A stretch of DNA of 64,000 bases from Nectonema munidae (lineage: Eukaryota; Nematomorpha; Nectonematoida; Nectonematidae). Both the position numbers and the translations under genes were made by a program. The DNA is taken from assembly GCA_030549495.1 (NCBI GenBank), contig JAUIRK010000893.1:496001-560000 (forward strand). Direction: 5' to 3'. Shown piece by piece: positions 11,077 to 22,816 of the stretch (the stretch's first letter is position 1; each line of letters opens with the position of its first letter). A model generated the notes under the pieces. That model did no database searches. It was given only the letters and a program-made list of their open reading frames with translations, and was not told the DNA's origin.

Positions 11077-12213
11077 TTACTCTCTCTCGTAATCTTGTAG
11101 CCATTTAGGGGGATTTCTACATCGTTGGCTTCTGGAGTTATTCTTTTGTAAAGAGTCATCTCTTTCTTTCTCATCTCCCTTTGAGTCTGTCTGACTTTTG
11201 CTTTTTTGGATAGAATTATCGGAATGTCTCCTACCATCCATCATATCTTCAAACGACTTTGGATGCCTTTCCGGTAATTCTGAATGGTTATATTGTTGAC
11301 CGCCGTCGTTCAAGTCAAAGTCTTCTTTGCTTGTCTCCAAAGGTACCTCTTTCGTATTTTCATCTTCTGTATCGTCATCTTCAACTAAATCCTTGAACTT
11401 ATCTGTAAGATTAAAATCAGTTATTGGTAACAGCATAGCTTTTGGTACATGATATGATTGCTTACCGATTTCGCCATTTGTTATCTTTTTCAATATTGCA
11501 TATTTATTTTGTAAGTTATATATGATATATTTACTTCTTACCTTGATCTTACTTTTTTCTTCTTTTAGGTATACTAAATCTCCAATTTCAAAATTATGAA
11601 TTTTGGAATCTTCCTTTGAAAATTTTGAACACTTTGAAGATCTGGTCTTGTTAGCTAAGTTCTGCTGCTCTTCAAAGAAACATTTATCGTTGAAATGAAT
11701 TTGTTCGTCTGTAAAGTGATTTCTTCTAAAAAGGATTTCTTTTGCAGATAGGTTTTGCCTCCGTATAAGAAGATTGATGCTCCTGATTGCTAGTTGTAAA
11801 TCCACATTGGTTATTTTAACTTTTTCAGGAAACATCTTTAAAATGCTTGTTTCTAGTTCTTGAATAGCTTTGTCTACAAAGCAGTTTGAGTTCTTGTTTT
11901 TTATGTGACCAATTTCAACTTCAATCCCCAATTCTTTTAGCAAGGGGTCTTTTTGAAGGCTTTGAAAAGAAGTACTTGCATCAGTTCGTATTTTGCAATT
12001 ATCACACCTAATAAAAGAAGAGTTGAGTATAATTGCTGTTCTGATGTCTTCTATTTTCTCACTTTCAAGGAGAGAAGCTGTTGTAAAACTGGAAAATGTT
12101 TCTCTCAAAACGAAAATTTTTTGATCATTTCTTCTGATAACATCTGCATAAAATACTTGTCCAGGCTTTGATCCTCTTAAGGCAGGGGCTTGCTCCAAGA
12201 GATTTTTTGGCAT
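11077..12213 (-). pseudogene. Fossil integrase region of the LTR element
   Basis: An open block of 378 residues. Its first half resembles the integrase catalytic core of the same Gypsy-like group: FYADVIRRNDQKIFVLRE, then IRTDASTSFQSL, then GHIKNKNSNCFVDKAIQEL. The remainder is a charged C-terminal tail with a chromatin- or DNA-binding-like segment (FEIGDLVYLKEEKSKIKVRS). It lies directly after the RNase H region and before the 3' LTR. It is part of a mobile element and is not a host gene. Confidence 0.8.
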
Positions 12214-12260
12214 GTACTTAATAGAACGGCAAATACTGCATGCTTCATCAATACTATTGA

Positions 12261-13838
12261 TTAGTTTCTCACTGTATAAGCCATAAAAAAACGATCAAAA
12301 AGACGCTTCAACTGTGTTTTCGCAGGATGGTTAAACTGAAGGTGTAGAGAATGAAGAATACCTGGAAGGAAAGTATCTGGAATTATGATGAGTTGTTTTG
12401 CTGCATCGCCTTTAGTAACTATGATACCATTTCTATCTATTGTAGCTATACCGAGTAATCTCTTAACTCTAGTGCACTTCTCCTTTTTTGATGGGCTTGT
12501 TCCATTCTTTAAGTGTGCAAAAACTTTTCTTAAAATATAACACCTTTTTTGTAAAGCAGACCACGTGAGTTTGTTCGTAAATGGCATTTTCATTCTCCCT
12601 TGAAGGACATCATCAATTTTTATTGTATTGACAATTGAAGATATGGAATCTTGAACAAAGTTGCAGATTTGGCAGTTTTTCTCATAACAAGAGTTAGGGT
12701 TACGAGAAGAGAAGTCGCTTGCCATATTTTCTGAACCTTTTATGTGATATATTTCAATATTAGCACCGCTAAGTGTAGATAAAAATGAAGAAACTCTTGC
12801 TGAAGAAGAAAAATGTCCTTTTTTTAATCTTTGATAAGCATCAACACACGGTTTTGAGTCGGTTAAAACTTTTGTCGTAAAAATTGAGTCTTTTATAATT
12901 GGAGAAAAATGCTTTATTGCGGTGGATATTGCTAAGGCTTCGAGCTCGCATGGAAACCATTTTAATTGATGATCTTTTAATTTGAAACTGAAGAACTCAG
13001 CTAGTTTTTGATCACCATTTCTATCAATAAGAAGAGTTGCTCCAAGTCCTCTATTCATTGGAGACGCATCCACTGTAATTGTAAGCCTGTCCGATTTTCT
13101 AGGGAGTGTTAGAACTTCTGCTGATTTTAATAAATTTTGTGCAGTCTTGAATGAAATTTGTAAATCTTCATCCCAAACAATTTTTTGCTTTCCATCCAAT
13201 CCTTTGATCGCTGATTCCAAAGGAGATAGAACTGTGGAATACCTTGGAATGCATCTGGATATAGCTCTGTATGCTCCTAAAAAGGAGCGCATGGATGAGC
13301 AAGTGGATGGTTTTTCAATGCTTGCTAAAGAGGAGACTTTATGGTTAGAAGGCGTGATTGTACCTTTTGTCCATTTCCAACCCAAAATTACTTCTGTTTT
13401 TGGAGAAATTATAGTTTTTGAAGCCGAGAGACTCAAATCATTTTCTGAAAGTCTTTTTAAAACTTTTGACCAATTTTGGTGAAGCTCTTCAATCGTATTG
13501 GCTCCTATAAAAAGATCGTCGGCAATAATAGATAAGAAACCTTCTTGAAGAAAATCGCCAAAAACTCTACTTATTAGTTCTTGAAGAAATTCGAAAGAAC
13601 CAGGCATACCCATTGCTGAACGAGTATATACTCGGATGCCTTTAAATGGAGTTACTGTCGCAAGATATGGCATTGAGGATCTTGCCAATGGAATCTGAAA
13701 AAAACTTTTAGTTAAATCAGACTTTATTATGAACTTAAAAGAAGATATTTTTCTAAGGATGTCATCACATGATATTGAGCACGTTGGTAAAAGTGTAGTG
13801 TATGGACTTAAATTATTGAAAGCAGTTACAAACCTCAT
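12261..13838 (-). pseudogene. Fossil reverse transcriptase / RNase H region of the LTR element
   Basis: An open block of 525 residues. The RT palm shows IIKSDLTKSFFQIPL, AMGMPGSFEFLQEL and SIIADDLFIG, where the usual YxDD box is replaced by ADDL, as in this Gypsy-like group. The connection region has LGWKWTKGT and FLGAYRAISRCIP. RNase H follows with ITVDASPMNRGLGATLL, CELEAL, LTDSKPCVDA and MASDFSSRN, then a Cys pair (CYEKNCQIC) leading to the integrase zinc-binding part. Confidence 0.88.
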
Positions 13839-14455
13839 TGATCCATCTTTTTTTTTATAAGGAAGCTAGGTGATACAAATTTTACTGTTATCCCCAAGTC
13901 TTCTGGTTTCGCTAAGACGCGGAGATCTTCCAGTTTGTCCGCTTCCTTTTGAAGTAGTTGAAGAGTAGAGTGATTATAATGAGGAAGTTTTCCTTTTTCA
14001 CATCTTGGTTTTACTGGGCCGAACAAAACCCTTGCGTAAATTTTTCCACTCTTACCATTGTAAACTTTGAATTCAGGGAAAAAGACTTTATCGAACTTTA
14101 GATGTAGCATTTTAAACGCTTGTTTTTGTTTGTTCGAGAGTATTCCATCAGGGTCAATTGAAACTTTTGAAGAGATACCTGCTTCGGTAGTTAAAGCACT
14201 TGAAACTTCAGGATTGTAGGTTTGGTAGATCATGGCAACGTGTTGATTTTTGTTAAATGTGATAGGCACTTCCTTGAAGTTAGACATTTTAAAAGATTCA
14301 TCGATAACTTTTGTGAAATATGGATCAAATCCGGAATCCTCTACTTCTTTACTTGGTTCTACTGCAATTTCTCCATCGAATTTTTTTAAGGATTTATCTT
14401 TGATTAAAATATGGTCTCCTGGCAGTAACACTTGTTTTTTTTTTGTTCTAACCAT
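13835..14455 (-). pseudogene. Fossil pol N-terminal region of the LTR element
   Basis: A 206-residue open block upstream of the RT core. It contains the approach to the RT fingers (KLPHYNHSTLQLLQKEADKL and TVKFVSPSFLIKKK). This is the expected segment between protease and RT in the family, and its 3' end abuts the RT/RH block. Confidence 0.75.
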
Positions 14456-14476
14456 ATGGGATTTTTGAAAAACAGA

Positions 14477-15805
14477 TCATTCGTTTGGTCCATAATGAAA
14501 CAATCTGCCACGAAAACTAATAAGTTGATCTTTGATGTAAACTTTTATATCATTTGCTCTGCAGAAAGGAATGCCACCTAAAATGTCATAGTCCATCTTC
14601 TCCATCAGAAGGCCTTTAATTGAAACGTCAATATTCTTTATGTTCAAGTCTAAAGATATTTCTCCACAAATAGGAAGGACTGATTTATCGGCAGATCTAG
14701 CTGTATGTCCAGTACGAAGCGGTAACATATTCAGTTTGTGAACAAAGGAAGATGAAATTATTGATGATGTAGCCCCAGTGTCAATTATTAAACGAAAAGG
14801 AACATGTTGACAGTATCCATCAAGATATGGAGAAGTTCCGCAGTCCACTTTGCCAAGGAAAGCTCCATTTTCATAAAACTTGTCTTCTAATTCAGGCATG
14901 CGAGTCGAAATTTGTAGAGCATTTGAAGTCTGATTTGTACTTGTATTGGGCCTGTACCAACAACTTCGGTAATCGTGTCCCAAAAATCTACGACCATTAT
15001 CTTTACAAAAAAAACATATCTTTTTGCTTCTATTATCTCTATCAAATGAAGCAGATATTTTTGAATTATTGCTCAATCTTGGCTGGTTTTTCAACGTTTT
15101 TGAAAAACTTACGTTTGCAACTTCCTGAGTGTCCAAATCTTTTAATAAAGTCTCCAAAGAATTTACAATTAATGGCTGAATGTCTTTAAGAGTATGTGTT
15201 TGAAGCTCATGAGCATATACCCGAGCAACAAGTGAAGGTAACCTTTGATCAATCATCTTCAACCATAAGAAAACAGCAAGTCTTTCAGTAGTTGGAGAAA
15301 TGTTTTCATCAAATTGAGAAACCTTCCCATCATGAATTAACCCCGATTCAACGGTTAACAAGTTATCCTCAATATGAGCCAATATACGTTGATAAAATGC
15401 CTCATAGCGTTCATCGGGTTCTAAAGAAAAATTACATATATTAAGAAAGTTAACCTCATTTTGAGAGAGACAATAGTATTTTCTTATTCTCTTCCATATC
15501 CAATTTAAGCTAGTACTGCTTTTGAGAATATCGTTTCTTAATAAAGGTGGCGAAAAAGTAGCGATTAAGCCTAGCATTCGTTCCAAAGTGATTTTCTTTT
15601 GAAGACTTGAAATTTCATGCTCAGAAGTTTCGTCATCTTTAAACCCATGATTTTTCACTGATTTAGGTTCCCATGATGACTCTAAAAAGATTGCAAACTC
15701 TGGGCATAATGAAAGGTGAAACATCATATTGGAATGCCAGTTTGAAAAAGAAGAAAGCGTCTCTTTTTCACCAAGCAGCCATTGCTTTGGAGGTCTGAAA
15801 CTCAT
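14477..15805 (-). pseudogene. Fossil gag and protease region of the LTR element
   Basis: A 442-residue open block whose start lies just inside the primer-binding site. The first ~250 residues are gag-like and helical. A Cys/His cluster follows (CFFCKDNGRRFLGHDYRSC), then the aspartic protease signature LIIDTGATSSIISSSF near residues 340-355. Gag and protease sharing one frame is common in this kind of element. Confidence 0.82.
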
Positions 15806-15817
15806 CTTTCCTTTTTA

Positions 15818-15834
15818 TCCCACCGCTGTCACCA
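15818..15834 (-). other. Primer-binding site of the LTR element
   Basis: On the minus strand the 5' LTR is followed directly by TGGTGACAGCGGTGGGA, which begins with the TGG expected from pairing with a tRNA 3' CCA end. The tRNA species is not identified. Confidence 0.75.
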
Positions 15835-16066
15835 CGACAATAAAGAGACAAGTATAGGTGAAGTTTATTAGAAAGCAAAGAGAGAAGTGATGTCTTAAGT
15901 GAAACATGAGTGAGTATTTATAGTGTATCCTGGCCTTGAAGTAAGTACAGTACTAATGGCAACGTTAGGCTATTATTAATGAGAGGAGAGATAGCCTTGA
16001 CTTTCGATAGTGCAGTATGAGCGTAAGATACACACAAGTACGTTGTCGTAATAAGAGCCTGCTGGC
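15835..16066 (-). repeat. 5' LTR of the Ty3/Gypsy-type element
   Basis: 232 bp, 229 identical to the left LTR by direct comparison. It would hold the element's promoter. It is flanked on the right by GTAG (16067-16070). Confidence 0.92.
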
Positions 16067-16070
16067 GTAG

Positions 16071-16384
16071 TTTTCAATCTTAAATATAGAGATCATACTA
16101 GTATTATCTTTAGGGAGAATAATCTTTTAAGATTAGAAGACTTATTTAATCTAAGAGTAGTGGTATTTTTGTTTAAAAATTTACATGGACATCTAAACAA
16201 CATTTTTGGAAATTTCATCAAATATAAAACAGTCATTCCTTACGAAACTAGAAATTCTAACTTACCTATTAGAGTTGATTATATGCAGAAAGGTTACAAT
16301 ATTTCTATCTTTAAAAATAATATATTTTTGTTGTGATTCTACTTGTGTTTTCATTATTATAATAAATTCTTCTCTTCTCTTAAA
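16071..16384 (+). mobile_element. 3' end of the interrupted LINE
   Basis: The + strand resumes the reverse-transcriptase C-terminus of the LINE that stops at 10835: DHTSIIFRENNLLRLEDL, then FLFKNLHGHLNNIF and VIPYETRNSNLPIRVDY, the usual 'LF..L.L..lf...f.fk...g.lp..f......tR' tail of Jockey/CR1-type elements. It ends in a short A/T-rich 3' region (aataaattcttctcttctcttaaa), after which minisatellite units restart at 16385. No long poly-A tail is seen. Confidence 0.85.
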
Positions 16385-19300
16385 AATGCTCCTTGATTGT
16401 GCTTGCAAGTGTTGTGTTCTCTGTTTGTGCAAGCCTAAGTTTAAGTCCTCCCTGTTTGTGCCTGCCTATGTTTTAGTGTCCCTTTTTGAGCCTGCCTGTG
16501 TTTGAGTGCTCCTTGTTTGTGCCTGCCTCTGTTTGAGTGCTTACAGTTTCTTCCTGCCTGTTGTTTAAGTACTCCTTGTTTGTGTCTGCTTGTGTTTGAG
16601 TGCCCCATATTTGCGCCTGCCTGTGTTTGAGTGCCTCCTTTTTGTGCCTGCCTGTGTTTGAGTCCTCCTTGTTTGTGCGTTTCTGTGTTTGAGTGGCCCC
16701 TGTTGCTGCTTACCTGTGTTAAAGTGCTCCCTTTTTGTGCCTGAATCTGTTTAAGTGCTCTCTGTTTGTCCTTGAGTGTGTAAGTGTTCCCTCTTTTTTC
16801 TTGCCTGTGTTTAAGTTCTCCCTGTTTGAGTGCTCCCTGTTTGTGCCTGCCTGTGTTTGAGTGCTCCATTTTGAGCCTGCCTGTGTTTGAGTGCTCCTTG
16901 TTTGTGTCTGCCTGTGTTATAGTGCCTTATGTTTGTGTCGGCCTATGTTTGAATGCTTCCTGTTTGTTCCTTCCTGTGTTTGAGTGCCCTCTGTTGGTGC
17001 TTGCCTGTGTTAAAGTGCTCCCTTTTTGTGCCTGAATCTGTTTAAGTGCTCCCTGTTTATGCTTGCATGTGTTTAAGTGTTTCCTGTTTGTGCGTGCCTG
17101 TGTTTAAGTCCTCCCTGTTTGAGTGCTCCCTGTTTGAACCTGCCTTTGTTTGAGTGCTCCTTGTTAGTCTGTCTGTGTAATAGTACCCCATATTTGTGAC
17201 GGCCTCTTTTTGAGTGCTTCCTGTTTTTGCCTGTATGTGCTTAAGTGCTTCCTGTTTTTGAGTGCCCCCTTTTGATGCTTGTCTGTGTTAAAGTGCTCCC
17301 ATTGTATGCCTGTCTTTGTTCAAGTGCTCCCTGTTTGTGCATGCCTGTGTTTGAGTGGCCCCTGTTGGTGTTACCTATGTTAAAGTGCTCCCTTTTTGTG
17401 CCTAAATCTGTTTAAGTGCTCCCTGTTTGTTCTTGCGTGTTTAATTATTCCCTGTTTGTGCCTGCCTGTGTTTAAATCCTCCCTATTTGTGCCTGCCTGT
17501 GTTTGAGTGTCCCCTGTTTGAACCTGCCTGTGTTTGAGTGCTCCTTGTTTGTGTCTGCTTGTGTTATAGTGACCCATGTTTGGGCCTTCCTCTGTTTGAG
17601 TTCTCCCTGTTTTGCCTGAATGTGTTTGAGTGCTTCCTGTGTTTGAGTGCCCTCTGTTGGTGCTTGCTCGTGTTAAAGTGCGCCCTTTTTGTGCCTGAAT
17701 CTGTTTAAGTGTTCCCTGTTTGTGCCTGCGTGTGTTGGGTTCTCTCTGTTTGAGCCTACTTGTGTTTGAGTGCCTCCTGTTGATGCCTGCCTGAGTTTAA
17801 GTGCTCCCTTTTTATGCCTGACTCTGTTTAATGCTCCCTGTTTGAGCCTGCTTGTGTTTGAGTGCTTCCTTTTTGTGTGTGCCTGTGTTATAGTGCCCAA
17901 TGTTTGTGCCTGCCTGTTGTTTAAGTGCTCCCTGTTTGTGCCTGCCTGTTTTTGAGTGCTCCCTGTTTGAGCCTGCCTGTGTTTGAGTGCTACTTGTTTG
18001 TCTGCATGTATTTTAGTGCCTCCTGTTATTTCCTATTTATGCCTTTCTGTGTTTGAGTGCCCCTTGTAGGTGCTTGCCTGTGTTAAAGTGCTAACTTTTT
18101 GTGCCTGTCTCTGTTTAAGTATTCGCTGTTTGTGTCTGCCTGTATTTAAGTCCACCCTGTTTGTGTCTGCGTGTGTTGGGTTCTCCCTGTTTGAGCCTGC
18201 CTGTGTTTGAATGCTCCATGTTGGTGCCTGTCTGTTTTTTAGTGCTCCCTCATTCTGTTTGCCTACCTGTGTTTAAGTTCTCCTTATTTGTGGCTAACCG
18301 TGTTTGTGTGCTACCTGTTGATTGAGTGCTCGTGGTTTGTTCCTGCCTGAGTTTGAGTGCTCCCTGTTTTTGCCTGTATGTTTTTGAGTGCTTCCTGTGT
18401 CTGAGTGCCCTCTGTTGGTGTTTGCCTGGGTTAAAGTGCTCCCTTTTTGTGTCAGTCTCTGTTTATGTGCTCCCTGTTTGTGCCTGCCTGTGTTTAAGTC
18501 TCCCTGTTTGTGCCTGCGTCTGTTGGGTTCTCCATGTTTGAGCCTGCCTGTGTTTGAGTGCTCCCTGTTTGAGCCTGCCTATTGGTGCCTTAGTGTGTTT
18601 AAGTGCTCGCTGTTTGCCTATTGTTTGTCCTACCTGTGTTTAAGTGCTCCTTGTTTGTGCCTGACCGTATTTGGGTGCTCCCTGTTGATTGAGTGCTCGT
18701 TGTTTGTTCCAGTCTGTGTTTGAGTGCTCCCTGTTTTTGCTTATATGCGCTTGAGTGCTCGTCATTGCCTGTGTTTGAGTGCTACCTGTTTTTGCTTGAG
18801 TGCTTCCTGTTTGTGCCTTCTTGTGTCTGAGTGCCCTCTGTTTGTGCTTGCGTGTGTTAAAGTGCTCCCTTTTTATGCCTGAATCTGTTTTAGTGCTCCC
18901 TATTTGAGCCTGCTTGTGTTTGAGTGCTCCCTTTTTGTGTCTGCATGTGTTATATTGCCCCAAATGTGTGCCTCTTGTTTGTGTCTGCCTGTGTTTGAGT
19001 TCTCCTTGTTTGTGCTTTCCTGTGCTTGAGTGGCCCATCTTGGTGCTTGCCCGTTTTAAAGTGCTCCCTTTTTGTGCCTGAATCTGTTTAAGTGCTCCCT
19101 GTTTGTGCCTGAATCTGTTTAAGTGCTCCCTGTTTGTGCTTACGTGTTCCCCTGTTTGTGCCTGCCTGTGTTTAAGTCCTCCCTGTTTGTGACTGCCTGT
19201 GTTTGAGTGCTCCCTGTTTGAAGTTGCCTGTGTTTGAGTGCTCCCTGTTTGAGCCTGCCTGTGTTTGAGTGCTCCTTGTTTGTCGGTCTGTGTTATAGTG

Positions 19301-21120
19301 CCCCATGTTTGTGCCTGCCTCCTGTTTTTGCCTACTAATATTTGAGTGCTTTCTGTTTGTGCCTTCCTGTGTTTGAGTGCCCCCTATTGGTGCCTGTCTG
19401 TGTTAAAGTGCTCCCTTTTTGTGCCTGTCTCTGTTTAAGTGCTCCCTTTTTGTGCCTGTCTCTATTTAAGTGCTCCCTGTTTGTGCATGCCTGTGTTTAA
19501 GTTCACCCTGTTTGTGCCAGCGTGTGTTGGGTTCTCCCTGTTTGAGCCTGCCTGTGTTTGAGTGCCATCTGTTGGTGCCTGCCTGTGTTTAAGTGCTCCT
19601 TGTTTCTGCTTGCCTATTGTTTGAGTCCTACCTGTGTTTAAGTGTTCCTTGTTTGTGCCTGACTCTGTTTGGGTTCTCCCTGCTGATTTAGTTCTCGTTG
19701 TTTGTTCCTGCCTGTGTTTGAGTGCTCTCTGTTTTGCCTGAATATGTTTCAGTGCTTCCTAGTTGTGTCTTCCTTTGTTTGAGTGCCCTTCTGTTGGTGC
19801 TTGCTCGTGTTAAAATGCTCCCTTTTTGTGCCTGAATCTGTTTAAGTGCTCCCTGTTTGTGCTTGCATGTGTTTAAGTGTTCCCTGTTTGTGCCTGCCTA
19901 TGTTTGAGTGCTCCCTTTTTGAGCCTGCCGGTGTTTGAGTGCTCCTTGTTTGTGTCTGCCTGTGTTATTGTGCTTCATGTTTGTGCTTGCCTTTGGTGAT
20001 TACCCGTGTTAAAGTGCTCCCTTTTTGTTCCTGAATCTGTTTAAGTGCTCCCTGTTTGAGCTTGCGTGTGTAAGTGTTCCCTGTGTTTGCCTGCATGTGT
20101 TTAAGTCCTCCCTGTTTATGCCTGCCTGTGTTTGAGTGCCCCCTGTTTGAACCTGCCTGTGTTTGAGTGTTCCTTGTTTGTGTCTGCCTGTGTTATAGTG
20201 CCCCATGTTTGAATGCCTCCTTTTTTACCTGTGTGTGCCTTCCTGTGCTTGAATGCCCACTGTTGGTGCTTGCCTGTGTTAAAGTGCTCTCTTTTTGTAC
20301 CTGTCCATGTTTAAATGCTCCCTGTTTGTGCCTGCCTGCGTTTAATTCCACCCTGTTTGTGCCTGCGTGTGTTGGGTTCTTCCTGTTTGAGCCTGCCTGT
20401 GTTTAAGTGCCCTCTGTTGGTCCTTGCAAGTGTTAACGTGCTCTCTTTTTGTGCCTAAATCTGTTTAAGTGTTCCCTGTTTGTGCTTGAATGTTTTTAAG
20501 TGTTCCCAATTTGTGCCAGCCTGTGTTTAATCCTCCCTGCTTGTGTCTGCCTGTGTTTGAGTGCTCCCTGTTTGAGCCTGCTTGTGTTTTCCTTGTTTGT
20601 GTCTGCTTGTGTTATAGTGCCCTATGTTTGGGCCTGCCTCTGTTTGAATGCACCTTGTTTGTGTCTGCCTGTGTTATAGTGCCTCATGTTTGTGCCTTCC
20701 TCTGTTTGAGTACTTGTTGTTTATGCGTTCCTGTGTTTGAGTGGCCCCTGTTCGCGCTTGCCTTTCTTAAATTGCTCCCTTTTTGTGCCTGAATCTGTTT
20801 AAGTGCTCCCTGTTTGTGCTTGCATGGGCTTAAGTGTTCCCTGTTTGTGCCTGCCTGTGTTTAAGTCCTCCCTGTTTGTGCCTGCCTGTGTTTGAGTGCT
20901 CCTTGTTTGTGTCTGCCTGTGTTATAGTGCCCCAAGTTTGTGCCTGCTTCTGTTTGAGTGCCTCCTGTTTTTGCCTGCCTGTTGTTTAAGTGCTCACTGT
21001 TTTTGTCTGCCTCTGTTTGAGTGCTCCCTGTGTGAGCCTGCCTTTGTTTGAGTGCTCCTTGTTTGTGTCTGCCTTTGTTAAAGTGTCTCATGTTTGTTCC
21101 TGCCTCTGTTTAAGTGCATC

Positions 21121-22563
21121 CTGTTTTTGCCTGTCTGTTGTTTAATTGATCTCTGTTTGTGTCTTCCTGTATTTGAGTGCCTCCTGTTTGTGTCTGTCTG
21201 TGTTATAGTGCCCCATGTTTGTGCCCGCTTCTGTTTGAGTGCCTCCGATTTTGCCTGCCTGTTGTTTAAGTGCTCCCTGTTTGTGTCTGCCTGTGTTTGA
21301 GTCCTCCTTGTTTGTGCGTTCCTGTGTTTGAGTGCCCCCTGCTGGTGCCTGCCTATGTATAAGTGCTCCCGGTTTCTCCTTGCCTATTGTTTAAGTCCTA
21401 CCTGTATTCAAGTGCTCCTTGATTGTGCCTGACCGTGTTTGGCTGCTCCTAGTTGATTGAGTGCTCGTTGTTTGTTCCTGCCTGTTTTGAGTGGTCTCTG
21501 TTTTGCCTGTATGTGTTAGAATGCTTCCTGTTTGTGCCTTCCTGTGTTTGAGTGCCCTCTGTTGGTGCTTGCCTGTGTTTAAGTACTCCATGTTTGTGCC
21601 TGTCCGTGTTTAAGTACTCCATGTTTGTGCCTGCCTGTGTTTAAGTCCACTCTGTTTGTGCCTGCGTGTTGGGTTCTTCCTCTTTGAGCCGGCCTGTGTT
21701 TGAGTGCACCCTATTGGTGCCTGCCTTTGTTTAAGTGCTCCCTGTTTCTGCTTACCTATTGTTTAAGTCCAACCTGTGTTTAAGTGCTCCTTGTTTGTGC
21801 TGGCATGTGTTTAAGTGTTCCCTGTTTGTGCCTGCCTGTGTTTAAGTCCTCCCTGTTTGTGCCTGCCTGTGTTTTAAGTGCTCCCTATTTGAGCCTGCCT
21901 GTGTTTGAGTGCTCCTTGTTTGTCTGTCTTTGGTATGGTGCCCCATGTTTGTGCCTGCCTCTGTTTGAGTGCCTTTTGTTTTTGCCTGCTTGTGTTTGAG
22001 TGCTTCCTGTTTGTGCCTTCCTGTGTTTGAGTGCCCCCTGTTGATGCTTGCCTGTGTTAAAGTGCTCCCATTTTGTGCCTGTCTTTGTTTAAGTGCTCCC
22101 TGTTTGTGCATTCCTGTGTTTAAGTTCACCCTGTTTGTGCCTGCCTGTGTTGGGTTCTCTCTGTTTAAGCCTACCTGTGTTTCAGTGCCCCCTGTTGGTG
22201 CATGCCTGTGTTTAAGTGCTCCCTGTTTCTGCTTGCCTATTGTTTAAGTCCTACCTGTCTTTAAGTGCTCGTTGTTTGTGCCTGATCGTGTTTGGGTGCT
22301 CCCTGTTAATTGAGTGCTCGACGTTTGTTCCTGCCTGTGTTTGAGTGCTTCCAATTTTTGCCTGTATGTGCTTAAGTGCTTCCTGTTTGTGCCTTCGTAG
22401 GTTTGAGTGCCCTCTGTTGGTGCTTGCTTGTGTTAAAGTGCTCCCTTTTTGTGTCTGAATCTGTTTAAGTGCTCTCTTTTTGAGCCTGCCTGTGTTTGAG
22501 TGCACCTTGTTTGTGTCTGCCTGTGTTATAGTGCCTGATGTTTGTGCCTGCCTCTGTTTGAGT
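21121..22563 (+). repeat. Higher-order repeat, about 1697-bp period, copy 1
   Basis: This block matches 22817-24260 at a constant offset of 1696-1697 bp with only scattered differences. Markers such as ttaattgatctctgtttgtg (near 21148 and 22845) and the three consecutive open frames starting at 21784, 21842 and 22251 repeat at exactly this distance. Upstream similarity continues to about 20741/22593, but there copy 2 is shorter by about 155 bp. Confidence 0.88.
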
Positions 22564-22816
22564 ACTTCTTGTTTATGCGTTCCTGTGTTTGAGTGGCCCC
22601 TGTTCGTGCTTGCCTTTCTTAAAGTGCTCCCTTTTTGTGCCTGAATCTGTTTAAGTGCTCTCTGTTTGTGCTTGCATGTGCTTAAGTGTTCCCTGTTTGT
22701 GCCTGCCTGTGTTTAAGTCCTCCCTGTTTGTGCCTGCCTGTGTTTGAGTGCTCCTTGTTTGTGTCTGCCTGTGTTATAGTGCCCCAAGTTTGTGCCTGCT
22801 TCTGTTTGAGTGCCTC

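Larger units (their letters stand above)
10836..16066 (-). mobile_element. Ty3/Gypsy-type LTR retrotransposon nested in the LINE
   Basis: A 5231-bp element on the minus strand with two 232-bp LTRs, a tRNA primer-binding site and a purine-rich tract. It carries gag/protease, reverse transcriptase/RNase H and integrase regions in that order. The RT/RH text, with AMGMPGS, ADDLFIG, LGWKWTKGT, LTDSKPCVDA and ASDFSSRN, resembles a Ty3/Gypsy-like group known from cnidarians, molluscs and crustaceans, where integrase follows RNase H as here. It looks nearly complete in structure, with coding capacity in four adjacent open blocks and only a few breaks. The LTRs differ at 3 of 232 positions, so the insertion is young relative to its surroundings. 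The LTR ends are not the canonical TG...CA. Confidence 0.9.

Noticed and set aside
14827-15189. Plus-strand 120-codon frame inside the LTR element
   Set aside because: It is an antisense shadow of the gag/protease region.
10836-16066. Bel/Pao assignment for the LTR element
   Set aside because: First considered from its general layout. The RT/RNase H spellings (AMGMPGS, SDLTKSFFQIPL, ASDFSSRN) and 4-bp target duplication fit the Ty3/Gypsy side better.
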